Assembly (NCBI RefSeq): GCF_020171625.1
Contig: NZ_JAIUZY010000005.1
Location: 372,001 to 436,000, forward strand
DNA from: Salipiger bermudensis
Lineage (GTDB): Bacteria > Pseudomonadota > Alphaproteobacteria > Rhodobacterales > Rhodobacteraceae
Length of the DNA stretch: 64,000 nucleotides
Direction of reading: 5' to 3'
In this document: piece by piece, positions 44,721 to 53,042 of the stretch
Layout: each line of letters begins with the position of its first letter
How positions within the stretch are numbered: position 1 is the stretch's first letter
The notes under the pieces: model-generated
Databases searched by the model: none
What the model was told of the DNA's origin: nothing
What the model saw: only the letters and a program-made list of their open reading frames with translations
Program-made: the position numbers and the translations under genes

Positions 44721-45938
44721 ATGTCGAGCGCAAGCCGCAAAACCTTGAGCCTATGTCTGGGGCTGGTCGTGGTGGCTGGCTGCGGCCCGGCACCGTCGCC
44801 CAGGAACCTCGGGCCGATCGATGCCGGCGGCGGATACCAGGCGCAGTATCGCGATCCGCCGCTGAATTTCGCCGAGACCCCGATGCTGCAGTCCGAGCGG
44901 CTGAACGCCGCGCGCTGCAAGCCCTTCGCGGGCGGCGCCGGGGGCGGCGATGGCAAGGCCGGCGGGCTGGCGCATCACGCGCTGCGCGGCGAGCGACTGT
45001 CGCGCAACGATCTGGTCGACATCCGGGTCGCCGACGACGTCACCTTCGTCGGCAATTACGTGGTCTCGCGCGATGGCACGCTGAAGCTGCCCTTCCTGCC
45101 GCCGATCCGCGCCGAGGGGCGCACCACCGGGCAGATCGAGGCCGACCTGATCTCCGCCTTGCTCAAGGACGAGTTCTACGACGAGGCGCCGCGCGTCTCG
45201 GTGCGGGTGGCGGATTTCGCCGGCGTGTCGGTGGCGGTCTCGGGCGCGGTGTTCGAGCCACGCGCGACCGAGATCGGTCGTGTCTCGGGCGACGATCTGG
45301 ACATCGCGCGGCAGACCGCGCTTGGCGCCTCGACCGAGGGCCGGAACCTGTCGGCCGCGATCCGCGCCGCCGGCGGCGTCCGTCCCGACGCGGATATTTC
45401 GGCCGTCGAGCTGTACCGTGGCGGTCAGCGCTATGTGCTCGACATGCGCGGCGTGTTCGAGGGGCGCAACGCGGTGGACGTGATGCTCATCACCGGCGAC
45501 GAGGTCGTGGTGCCGTCGCGCCAGTGCTTCCAGGAAGACCTGATGCGCCCCAGCCCGATCTCGCCGCCGGGCGTGTCGATGTTCCTGTCGAACCTCACTG
45601 TGCCCGCCACCGGCAACGCGCCCTCGGCGATTGGCCGGGAAGTGCGCGAGGTGCCCTATGGCACGCGTATGATGCAGGCGGTGATCGATACCAACTGCGT
45701 GGGCGGCACCCGCACCACCAGCGCGCACCGCTCGGCGATTCTCGTCACCCGCGACCCGGTCACGCAGGTCTCGACGGTGATCGAGCGCAGCATCGAGAAC
45801 CAGCTGCGCCGCCCGGATCGCGACGATTACGACCCGTTCCTGCTGCCGGGCGATGGCATCGCCTGCTACGACAGCAGCGTCACCAACCTGACGCAGGCGC
45901 TGCTGGCGGTGGGTGTCGCCAAGACGGTGCTGCCCTGA
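44721..45938 (+). CDS. Polysaccharide biosynthesis/export outer-membrane lipoprotein (Wza/OPX family)
   Basis: 405 residues. A lipoprotein signal ends V-V-V-A-G-C with Cys21 as the lipidated residue. The Poly_export domain follows (D-L-V-D-I-R-V-A, V-S-R-D-G-T-L-K-L-P-F-L-P-P-I), then SLBB-like repeats (V-S-V-A-V-S-G-A-V-F-E-P, and Y-V-L-D-M-R-G-V with L-I-T-G-D-E-V-V-V-P). It forms the outer-membrane exit channel for the polymer. The ATG at 44721 has a GAGGG site; 44676 is an alternative. It is divergent from the flippase operon. Confidence 0.9.
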   Translation: MSSASRKTLSLCLGLVVVAGCGPAPSPRNLGPIDAGGGYQAQYRDPPLNFAETPMLQSERLNAARCKPFAGGAGGGDGKAGGLAHHALRGERLSRNDLVDIRVADDVTFVGNYVVSRDGTLKLPFLPPIRAEGRTTGQIEADLISALLKDEFYDEAPRVSVRVADFAGVSVAVSGAVFEPRATEIGRVSGDDLDIARQTALGASTEGRNLSAAIRAAGGVRPDADISAVELYRGGQRYVLDMRGVFEGRNAVDVMLITGDEVVVPSRQCFQEDLMRPSPISPPGVSMFLSNLTVPATGNAPSAIGREVREVPYGTRMMQAVIDTNCVGGTRTTSAHRSAILVTRDPVTQVSTVIERSIENQLRRPDRDDYDPFLLPGDGIACYDSSVTNLTQALLAVGVAKTVLP

Positions 45939-45957
45939 GGCGCGCGCAGCCCCGCGC

Positions 45958-48456
45958 CTAGCTGATGAGGCTGGGCTCGGGGGCGGCCTTCCACGCCGCC
46001 TGCGCCTCGTTGATGGCGATCACGAGATCCTCGCGGTCGCCGGACTCGGCCACCTGCTCGACCAGCAACAGTGCCTCGCGCACGCCGGGCTGCCCGAAGG
46101 CGGCGGCGCTGCCTGCGATCTGGTGGGCACGGTTGGCGATGGCCTGGGTGTCCTCGGGCAGGCCGGCCAGCCATTCGAAGAGCGCACTGGTCTCGGAGAT
46201 GTAGCGCGCGCGCAGCTTTTCCATCGGGCTCTCCTTCTTCTTCACAAGCAGCGGGGTGGTGCCGTCCAGCGTCACCCGGCGTTCGCGGCCGGCGCAGAAA
46301 CGGACGATGATCTGGGCAAGCTCGCTGCGTTGCAGCGGCTTGCCGAGGAAATCCGACATGCCGGCGGCGGCGAAGCGATCCCGCGCCTCGGGCAGGACGT
46401 TGGCCGAGAAGGCCACGATCGGCGCATCCCAGTTCGGCCCGTCGCCCTCGCGGATCATCTTGGTCGCGGTGAGGCCGTCCATCACCGGCATCCGGATGTC
46501 CATGAGAACAAGGTCGAACGGGCGCTTGTTCGCGACGTCCACCGCCTCCTGCCCGTCGCGGGCCTCGGTGACGTGGTGCCCCATGCCGACAAGCACCTCG
46601 TAGGCGAGCTGCATGTTGATGTCGTTGTCCTCGACCAGCAGGATCTCGAGATCGCTGGGCGCTTCGCTCTCGGGGAGGGCGCCTTTGTCTTCGGACGGCT
46701 CCTCGGCGGGCATCACCGGGATGCGCAGCCAGAAGGTGCTGCCCTCGCCCAGCGTGCTCTCGACGCCGATCTCGCCGCCCATGGCCTGCACGAAGCGGCG
46801 CACGATGCCGAGGCCGAGGCCGGTGCCGCCGACGCTGTCGCTGACCTGATGCGAGACGGTCTGGAAATCCTCGAAGATGCGCGCCAGATCGCCCTCGGCG
46901 ATGCCGCTGCCCGTGTCGCTGACACGGATCTCGATCTGGGCGGGCTCGCCCGGTTCGATCATCTCGGCCTCGATGCTGATGCGCCCTTCGCGGGTGAACT
47001 TGATGGCGTTGCCCACGAGGTTGAGAAGGATCTGCTGCAGGCGCGAGCTGTCGACCTCGACCCATTCCTCGGGCGTGCCGACCCAGCCCCATTGCAGGGC
47101 ATTGCCATGGGCGTGGGCGGCGCTGGTCTGAGAATCGACGAGGTCCTGCATCAGATGGCCCAGATGGGTGACATCCTCCTGCGCCGTGTCGGCCCCGGAT
47201 TCGAAGCGCGCCACGTCGAGCACCGCATCCACGTGCCGCATCAAGAGCTCGCCCGAGATCTTCATGTTGCGCATGTAGCGCGCCTGATCGCTGCTGAGCT
47301 TGGTGTCCTCCATCAGCGACAGGTTGCCGAGGATGCCGTTGAGCGGGGTGCGGATCTCGTGCGTCATCATGGCCAGGAACTCGGCCTTCGCCTGCTCCCC
47401 GGCGAGCGCCTTGTCACGGGCTTGGACCAGCTCGTTCTCGGACGCCACGCGATGCGAGATGTCGCGCAGGAAGGCCACCAGAAGCTGCTCCTCGCCGGCA
47501 TGGGCGGTCTCGATCGCAAGCTCGACCGGGAACACCTCGCCGTTGGCGCGCATCCCCTCGAGCTTCACGCGGCCCTGCCCGATCACCCGGCGTTCGCCAT
47601 CGGCGGCAAAGCGGGCCATGCCCCGATCGTGAGCCTCGCGCAAATGCTCGGGCACGATGATGTCGCCGATGTGCTTGTTGCGCACATCCTTCAGGCGGCG
47701 GCCGAAGATCCGCTCCGCCGCCGGGTTAAAGTTCTGCACCCGGCCCTCGGTGTCGGTCACCACGACGGCGTCGAGCGAGGTGTTGAGGATGGTGTTCAGG
47801 CGGGCATAGGCGATAGCAAGTTCCTTGCCACGCTTGTCGGTCTGCTGGGCGGTGCGGTACGCGTGCATCAGCAACGCCGCCAATGCGAGCAGCAACAGCC
47901 CCGTGAACACCGCAAGCCGAAGCAGCGTCGTCGCGAGCGAGGTGCGCAGTTCGTCGGATTCGAGCGCGAAATGCTGCAGGCCGGTGGTGGCGATGCTGCG
48001 CACGAGGGCGCGCATATCCTCGATCTGCGCCGCGAGATCGTCGAGCCCCGCGCGCAGGTCCTCGCGCGGGCCGTCGATCAGCGGGATCATCCCGTTGAGC
48101 CGGTCGCGCACCTCGACCAGGGGGGCATCGAAGGCCGGGTCTTCGCGCAACGGCGAATACTGAGAGCCGTTGGCCAGCGTCGAGGTCCGGCTGTAGAACA
48201 CGTCGAACTCGACGATGACGGTGCTCAGCGGGGTCTCGGGCACGGTGCGGGCCCAGTTCACCGCGTTGCGGAATTCGAGGAATTCGACCTCGGCTTGCGA
48301 CAGCGTCCAGTGAACGTTGTCGGAGTCGGCCGAGCTGAGAAACCTCAGCTCCTTGACGACATCTTTCACCAGCACGGCGATGGCCACCAAACAAAGGAAG
48401 GCGAGAGCCAAGAGGACGTCCCGCCCGGCGCGCCGGAAACCGTTTGCTAGCGTCAT
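45958..48456 (-). CDS. Hybrid sensor histidine kinase with PAS, receiver and HPt domains
   Basis: 832 residues. Membrane helices at about 12-31 and 177-199 flank a helical periplasmic sensor; a PAS domain lies at about 215-335; HisKA has the H-box T-H-E-I-R-T-P-L-N-G (His366); the ATPase domain carries N-L-V-G-N-A-I-K-F and G-T-G-L-G-L-G-I-V; the receiver has L-V-E-D-N-D-I-N and Asp653 in L-M-D-I-R-M-P; a C-terminal HPt has H-Q-I-A-G-S-A-A-A-F-G (His778). A complete phosphorelay, so the final receiver is probably the LuxR regulator at 50829. GGAGG precedes the ATG at 48456. The SUOX-like gene lies 32 bp upstream in the same direction. Confidence 0.93.
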   Translation of the reverse strand: MTLANGFRRAGRDVLLALAFLCLVAIAVLVKDVVKELRFLSSADSDNVHWTLSQAEVEFLEFRNAVNWARTVPETPLSTVIVEFDVFYSRTSTLANGSQYSPLREDPAFDAPLVEVRDRLNGMIPLIDGPREDLRAGLDDLAAQIEDMRALVRSIATTGLQHFALESDELRTSLATTLLRLAVFTGLLLLALAALLMHAYRTAQQTDKRGKELAIAYARLNTILNTSLDAVVVTDTEGRVQNFNPAAERIFGRRLKDVRNKHIGDIIVPEHLREAHDRGMARFAADGERRVIGQGRVKLEGMRANGEVFPVELAIETAHAGEEQLLVAFLRDISHRVASENELVQARDKALAGEQAKAEFLAMMTHEIRTPLNGILGNLSLMEDTKLSSDQARYMRNMKISGELLMRHVDAVLDVARFESGADTAQEDVTHLGHLMQDLVDSQTSAAHAHGNALQWGWVGTPEEWVEVDSSRLQQILLNLVGNAIKFTREGRISIEAEMIEPGEPAQIEIRVSDTGSGIAEGDLARIFEDFQTVSHQVSDSVGGTGLGLGIVRRFVQAMGGEIGVESTLGEGSTFWLRIPVMPAEEPSEDKGALPESEAPSDLEILLVEDNDINMQLAYEVLVGMGHHVTEARDGQEAVDVANKRPFDLVLMDIRMPVMDGLTATKMIREGDGPNWDAPIVAFSANVLPEARDRFAAAGMSDFLGKPLQRSELAQIIVRFCAGRERRVTLDGTTPLLVKKKESPMEKLRARYISETSALFEWLAGLPEDTQAIANRAHQIAGSAAAFGQPGVREALLLVEQVAESGDREDLVIAINEAQAAWKAAPEPSLIS

Positions 48457-48488
48457 TCTGCCTCCACGGGCAATGGTTGAGTGCGCTG

Positions 48489-49004
48489 CTAGTCTATCGC
48501 CATACGGTCGAGTTGCCAGATACTCCGTGAGTAGATCACCTCGGTCCGGTACGCGGCATTCGACGCGTAGGGGTAGATCAGCCAAAGCGGACCCTTGTCG
48601 CGGCGCGACATCAGCCGCCCGTCCATTTCATAAGCGAGGATGGGGCCGTCTTCGACGGCATCCTCGACCGGAACCACCACGGTGTAGTTGTTGATCGCGG
48701 TCGCATCGATCTCTGTCCCGGTGGCGCCGACATGTTCGAGCAGGGTCTTCAGCTCCACGCCGGTGAAGGTGATGGTGCCCGGGGTCCAGATCGTATCGGT
48801 GGTGACTTCGGTGGCACCGAGCGCGCGCAGCATCTCGAGGTCGAACGCTGCGGTGCCCTCGCCATTGGTGTTCTCGATCTCGCCACTGATGGTCAGGAGG
48901 ACGGGCCCGGTGGGCTCCTCGAGCGTGCCTGCGGCGACGGAGGTGGCACCGAAGATGAGAAGCAGACCTGCCGCGCCGGCAAATCGTTCTATGAGTTTAT
49001 ACAT
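48489..49004 (-). CDS. Periplasmic molybdopterin-binding-domain-like (SUOX-fold) protein without the Moco cysteine
   Basis: 171 residues. A signal peptide (about 1-26, ending S-V-A-A-G) is followed by a domain resembling the oxidoreductase molybdopterin-binding family: L-T-I-S-G-E-I, F-T-G-V-E-L-K-T-L-L-E-H-V-G, and L-A-Y-E-M-D-G-R-L with D-K-G-P-L-W-L-I-Y-P. There is no cysteine at all, so the molybdenum ligand is absent and catalysis is unlikely. Its tight linkage to the hybrid kinase suggests a ligand-binding partner of the sensor. The ATG at 49004 is chosen; a TTG at 49019 is possible. The promoter likely includes TATACT at 49042-49047 (minus strand). Confidence 0.78.
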   Translation of the reverse strand: MYKLIERFAGAAGLLLIFGATSVAAGTLEEPTGPVLLTISGEIENTNGEGTAAFDLEMLRALGATEVTTDTIWTPGTITFTGVELKTLLEHVGATGTEIDATAINNYTVVVPVEDAVEDGPILAYEMDGRLMSRRDKGPLWLIYPYASNAAYRTEVIYSRSIWQLDRMAID

Positions 49005-49026
49005 GCGACCAGCTTTCAATTCGAAT

Positions 49027-49059
49027 CCTGTAAATACTGCCAGTATACAGGTTTTTTTT
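49027..49059 (+). terminator. Hairpin followed by T8 on the + strand, orientation puzzling
   Basis: CCTGT...ACAGG with inner ATACTG / CAGTAT (two unpaired A residues in the left arm) is followed by eight T. As an intrinsic terminator it would end a + strand transcript, yet both flanking genes are on the minus strand. The same bases also contain the best minus-strand -10 candidate of the 48489 gene, so promoter or operator function is an alternative. Confidence 0.4.
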
Positions 49060-49079
49060 CATGCGGGGATCGGGACAGT

Positions 49080-49103
49080 GGCCCTATCCGAAAGGATAGG
49101 GCC
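49080..49103. promoter_or_regulatory. EPS palindrome copy 2 (10-bp arms GGCCCTATCC / GGATAGGGCC)
   Basis: The longest copy: perfect 10-bp arms around GAAA. It lies 76 bp upstream of the SUOX-like gene, centred about 56 bp before a predicted start that follows TATACT with no recognisable -35. That geometry fits activation. Confidence 0.78.
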
Positions 49104-49137
49104 GGCATGTATGTTCCCGATCCCAATGACATTTCGC

Positions 49138-50517
49138 TCAGTATGCACCCCGTCCCGAGAACACCGCCTGTGCCGTCAGGCCGAGCAGGACGAGGTCGAG
49201 CAGAAGGCTGCGCGAGCGGACATAGGCGATGTCCATGTCGACCATCTTGTCGAAGCCGATATCGGCGCGGCCCGAGACCTGCCAGAGACCGGTGATGCCG
49301 GGGCGCGCCTCGAGCCGCTCCAGCGCGTGCGCCGGGTAGGCGGCGACCTCGGAGGGCAGGGCCGGGCGCGGGCCGACCAGTGACATGTGCCCGAAGAGCA
49401 CGTTGAAGATCTGCGGCAGCTCGTCGATCGAGTAGCGGCGCAGAACGCGGCCGACGCGGGTCACCCGGGGATCGCTGCGCGACTTGAAGCAGATGCCCTC
49501 GCGGTCGGAACTGGCGCGCAGTTCGGCCAGGCGTTCGGCCGCGTCGGTATGCATGGTGCGGAACTTGAAGATGGTGAACGGCTTGCCGTTGCGCCCGACG
49601 CGGGTCTGGCGGAACAGCACCGGCCCGCGGCTGTCGGCGCGGATCAGCGCGGCCACCAGCAGAAGCAGCGGCGCCAGCATGAGGGTGAGCGCGAGGCTGC
49701 CCGCGAAATCCACAACCCGCTTGGCGATGCCCTGCGCGCCGGCGAGGCGAAGCGCGTGGCGCGCGGCGCGGGCCATGAAGGTCGCGTTGCCGAGAAGGTA
49801 GCGTCCAGCCATGCGGCGCGGCTCCATCGCCAGCCGCCAGGCCCACTCCATCCGCGCCTTGCGCACCGGTGCCGGCGCGCGTTGCACGTTCTCGGCAAGG
49901 AAGTCGAACAGCGCCCCGACGCCAAGCACCAGACCGGGCGCGAGGGCTGCGAGGTGGCGGTCGATCCACAGCTCCTGCTGCGGCACGCCCATGGCGACGA
50001 GCAGGATGTCGGCGCCCGAGGCGTTGATCTCGCGGATCGCATCGGCGCTGTCGGCGGCGCCGGCATAGCCGTCGCGGGTGCCGGCGATGCGCAGGCCGGG
50101 GATCTTGATGGCCAGCTTGCGGGCCGCGGTCTCGGCGGTGCCGGGGGTGGCGCCGAACAGGAAGACCGAGAGACCGCGCCGGGCGGCGGCGTGCAGCAGC
50201 GCCGGGGTGAAATCGGTGCCGTTGAGGTTCTCGGTCAGTTCGGTGCCGGTCATGCGGGCGGCGAGCTCGACGCCGATGCCGTCGGGCAGCACCGCCCCGG
50301 CGCGGGCCAGCGCCGCGGCATAGTGCGGATCACGGGCGCGGATGTTGGCGCAATGGGCATTCAGGAAGAAGACCGTACGCGCGGCGCCGCCGAGCAGGGC
50401 GTCGACGCAGTCGGAGGTCGTGGCATCGACCACCGGCAGGCCAAGCACGCGCTTGGTGGGCAGGGCGGGGGTGGCGGAAAGCGAACGGTCGAAAGCGGCG
50501 GCGGGCGTCATCTTCAT
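49138..50517 (-). CDS. Fused GT26 (WecG/TagA/CpsF) glycosyltransferase and polyprenyl-phosphate sugar transferase
   Basis: 459 residues with two enzymes in one chain. Residues about 20-240 form GT26: F-F-L-N-A-H-C-A-N-I, V-L-P-D-G-I-G-V-E-L, and V-A-M-G-V-P-Q-Q-E-L-W. Residues about 270-459 form a WcaJ/WbaP-type phosphoglycosyl transferase core: one hydrophobic helix, F-K-F-R-T-M, and S-I-D-E-L-P-Q-I-F-N-V-L then M-S-L-V-G-P-R-P-A-L-P. The second half would load the first sugar on undecaprenyl phosphate and the first half add the second. AGGAGG precedes the ATG at 50517. Divergent from the LuxR regulator. Confidence 0.92.
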   Translation of the reverse strand: MKMTPAAAFDRSLSATPALPTKRVLGLPVVDATTSDCVDALLGGAARTVFFLNAHCANIRARDPHYAAALARAGAVLPDGIGVELAARMTGTELTENLNGTDFTPALLHAAARRGLSVFLFGATPGTAETAARKLAIKIPGLRIAGTRDGYAGAADSADAIREINASGADILLVAMGVPQQELWIDRHLAALAPGLVLGVGALFDFLAENVQRAPAPVRKARMEWAWRLAMEPRRMAGRYLLGNATFMARAARHALRLAGAQGIAKRVVDFAGSLALTLMLAPLLLLVAALIRADSRGPVLFRQTRVGRNGKPFTIFKFRTMHTDAAERLAELRASSDREGICFKSRSDPRVTRVGRVLRRYSIDELPQIFNVLFGHMSLVGPRPALPSEVAAYPAHALERLEARPGITGLWQVSGRADIGFDKMVDMDIAYVRSRSLLLDLVLLGLTAQAVFSGRGAY

Positions 50518-50658
50518 GGTAGGTCTCCTCCTGGGTGAGTGGCCCCTCCTGCATCGCTTGAAGACAGCGTTAACCTCAATTTCCCAGCCGGTGAGGTGGG
50601 TGGCGCGGACGGCGCGCCTCCTCGCCGGACGCAGCGTCACCGGCGCGTTCATCCCAGC

Positions 50659-50680
50659 CGCCTATCCGGCGGGATAGGCG
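50659..50680. promoter_or_regulatory. EPS palindrome copy 3 (9-bp arms CGCCTATCC / GGATAGGCG)
   Basis: Perfect 9-bp arms around GGCG, in the gap between the fused transferase gene (minus strand) and the LuxR regulator gene (+ strand). Confidence 0.76.
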
Positions 50681-50707
50681 CCCTACTCGGGCGTTTGCGA
50701 AAGCCGC

Positions 50708-50723
50708 CTATACCTGTGGATAG
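50708..50723. promoter_or_regulatory. EPS palindrome copy 4 (CTATAC-CTGT-GGATAG)
   Basis: One mismatch from the consensus, 46 bp from copy 3 centre to centre. TTGACG at 50739-50744 follows and may be the -35 of the LuxR gene. A half-site GGCCTATTCC lies at 50726-50735. Confidence 0.6.
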
Positions 50724-50828
50724 TCGGCCTATTCCGCTTTGACGTAAGGGCGCGCAGAATTGCCTTAACGGGGTACGGGCACTCGTGTAGCGTGTAGATC
50801 TGAAAGTAAGATCTTACGGTGCCCCGAT

Positions 50829-51443
50829 ATGCGCGTACTCATCGCAGACGACCACGACCTGCTTCGCGACACGCTGATCGCCTTCCTCGATGACGAAGAC
50901 GGAATCGAGACCGGCAGCGCGTCGAGCTTCGACGAGGCGCTGCAGCGCATGAAGACCGATGCGGTCTATGATCTTGTTCTGCTCGACTACAAGATGCCGG
51001 GCATGAACGGGCTTCAGGGGCTGAAGCAGGCGCTGGCCACCGAGGGCGCCCGCCACGTGGCGCTGATCTCGGGCGAGGCCACGCGCGAGATCGCCGAAGA
51101 GGCGCTCGAGCTTGGCGCCGCGGGCTTCGTGCCCAAGACGCTGCCGGCCAAGTCCCTTGTCAACGCAGTGCGCTTCATGGCGATGGGCGAGCAGTACGCC
51201 CCCATCGCCTTCATGACCGCCGCCGAGGAGGTCGAGGAGCACCCGCTGGCCAAGAGCCTCACCAAGCGCGAGATGGAAGTGCTCAAGGGGCTGACCGAGG
51301 GCAAGTCCAACAAGGAGATCGCCCGCGATCTCGAGATCACCGAGCCGACGATCAAGCTTCACGTGAAGACGCTGTATCGCAAGCTCGACGTGAACAACCG
51401 CACGCAGGCCGCCATCGTGGCGCGCGACGCGGGGATCTTCTGA
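50829..51443 (+). CDS. LuxR/NarL-family response regulator
   Basis: 204 residues. The receiver domain begins L-I-A-D-D-H-D-L-L-R and has phospho-acceptor Asp53 in L-V-L-L-D-Y-K-M-P-G; the conserved Lys is in F-V-P-K-T-L. The C-terminal LuxR-type HTH (about 140-187) is L-T-K-R-E-M-E-V-L-K-G-L-T-E-G-K-S, N-K-E-I-A, then T-I-K-L-H-V-K-T-L-Y-R-K-L. It is the likely end of the phosphorelay from the kinase at 45958 and the best candidate to bind the CTATCC-N4-GGATAG palindromes that flank its own gene. Partnership is inferred from position. Confidence 0.93.
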   Translation: MRVLIADDHDLLRDTLIAFLDDEDGIETGSASSFDEALQRMKTDAVYDLVLLDYKMPGMNGLQGLKQALATEGARHVALISGEATREIAEEALELGAAGFVPKTLPAKSLVNAVRFMAMGEQYAPIAFMTAAEEVEEHPLAKSLTKREMEVLKGLTEGKSNKEIARDLEITEPTIKLHVKTLYRKLDVNNRTQAAIVARDAGIF

Positions 51444-51458
51444 TCCGGACAGGCCAGG

Positions 51459-51474
51459 GCCTCTCCGAAGGGAT
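51459..51474. promoter_or_regulatory. EPS palindrome copy 5 (CTCTCC-GAAG-GGATAG)
   Basis: One mismatch from the consensus. It lies 96 bp before the Wzz-like gene, starting 15 bp after the LuxR stop. Confidence 0.6.
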
Positions 51475-51569
51475 AGGGGGCGGGCGCATCCGAGACCCTC
51501 GGCCCTCCGCCCGCGCAGCGGTATTCATACACGCTTAAGGTTAATGTCACGGGCAACGGAGGATTGCCC

Positions 51570-53042
51570 ATGACCCTTGCCGACCAGACCCTCGCCGACC
51601 AGACCGTGACCGACCCGTCCGGTGCAGCTCCCGCCCGCCGCCGGTTCCGGCTGTGGCCGCGCAAGATCAGCCTGCGCCGGCTGCTGATGGGGGGCTCGAC
51701 GCTCGATCTCAGCCGCCTGCCGCGCTACCTGTGGATCTTCGCGCTGGGCGCGGCGGCGATCTGGGCGCCGATCACCGGCTATCTCAAGACCGCGCCGCTG
51801 AAATACGCCAGCCACATGTCGCTGATCCTGCCGGGCTCCGGGGCGTCGGCCTCGGTCAACCTCGCCGATATCGGGCAGGCGTCGAGCTATTCCAACTCGG
51901 CCTTCTCGAGCAACTCGGTCAGCCCGACGGAGACATACAAGCGCCTGCTTGCCGCCGACCGCGTGCTGCGCGATGCCGCCGACCGGCTGGGCACCGACAA
52001 GGCCGGGTTCGGAGAACCGCGGGTGCGGCTGGTGGACCAGACCGCGTTCATCCATGTCGAGATGGTGGGCCCCAGCGCCGAGGCAGCACGCGCCCGCAAC
52101 GGCGCGCTGCTGGCCGCCTTCTTCGACGAGATCGACCGCCTGCGGGGCGACGAGCAGGACAGCCGCCAGACCGGCGGTCTGGCCGCGATCGAGGAATACC
52201 AGGGCTCGGTCGCCGCCACCCGCAACGACATTGCCCGCCTGCAGGCGGAGAGCGGGCTGCACTCGTCCGAGCAATACCGCCGCCAGCTCGACGAGCTCGA
52301 CAACCTGCGGATGCAGCTTGAAACCCTGAGCGCCGAGCACCGCAACAAGCTTGCCGCCGTGGCGCAGCTCGAGGCCCAGCTTGGCACCGATGCGGCGCAG
52401 GCGGCGATCATCCTGCGTCTGAACGGCGATTCCGATTACCTCGCCCTGCTCGAGACCATGTCAGAAGCCTCGACCGAGCTGGCCAGCGCCAGCGCCCGCT
52501 ATGGACGGCAGCACCCGGAGGTGGTGAAGGCCGCCACCGCCTACGAGGCCGCAAGCTCGGAGGCGCAGGCCCGCGCGCGGGCGCTGACCGGCGGGACCGG
52601 CCAGCTCGAGCGCGCCATCGACGGCGGCCGCGCCACGCTGCTTACCGAACTGGTGCGGCAGGAGGCCGAGCGCACCGGCGTCGCGGCGCAGGTCGCGGGG
52701 CTGACCGCGCATATCGAAGCCGAGAGCGCGCGACTGGCGGCTCTGGCCCCGCTCGCCGCGCGGCTCGAGGATCTGCAGCGCGATTTCAGCGTCGCCGAGG
52801 CGGTCTTTGCCTCGGCCATCGCCCGCACCCAGTCGAGCAAGACCGACATCTACGCCTCGTACCCTCTGGTGCAGGTGCTCGAGGATCCGTCGCTGCCCGA
52901 TGGGCCGTCCTCGCCCAAGCGCAAGCTGGCCGTCGTGGCCGGGGCGGGGGCCACGGTCCTGCTGCTGTTCTCGCTGAGCCTCGCATGGCTCCGGCTGGCG
53001 CTGATCCGGCGGCTGCTCTTCACCAAGGCCGAACGCACATGA
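51570..53042 (+). CDS. Wzz/GumC-like polysaccharide chain-length or co-polymerase protein without kinase domain
   Basis: 490 residues. A first membrane helix at about 50-70 (L-W-I-F-A-L-G-A-A-A-I-W) and a second near 450-475 flank a long periplasmic part rich in coiled coil (about 180-420, many E-L-D/L-E-x-L heptads). The motif Y-P-L-V-Q-V-L-E-D-P-S-L-P before the second helix matches the GumC/Wzz proline region. No Walker kinase motif follows, so control by tyrosine autophosphorylation is absent from this protein. GGAGG lies 8 bp before the ATG at 51570. Its stop overlaps the next gene as ATGA. Confidence 0.88.
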   Translation: MTLADQTLADQTVTDPSGAAPARRRFRLWPRKISLRRLLMGGSTLDLSRLPRYLWIFALGAAAIWAPITGYLKTAPLKYASHMSLILPGSGASASVNLADIGQASSYSNSAFSSNSVSPTETYKRLLAADRVLRDAADRLGTDKAGFGEPRVRLVDQTAFIHVEMVGPSAEAARARNGALLAAFFDEIDRLRGDEQDSRQTGGLAAIEEYQGSVAATRNDIARLQAESGLHSSEQYRRQLDELDNLRMQLETLSAEHRNKLAAVAQLEAQLGTDAAQAAIILRLNGDSDYLALLETMSEASTELASASARYGRQHPEVVKAATAYEAASSEAQARARALTGGTGQLERAIDGGRATLLTELVRQEAERTGVAAQVAGLTAHIEAESARLAALAPLAARLEDLQRDFSVAEAVFASAIARTQSSKTDIYASYPLVQVLEDPSLPDGPSSPKRKLAVVAGAGATVLLLFSLSLAWLRLALIRRLLFTKAERT

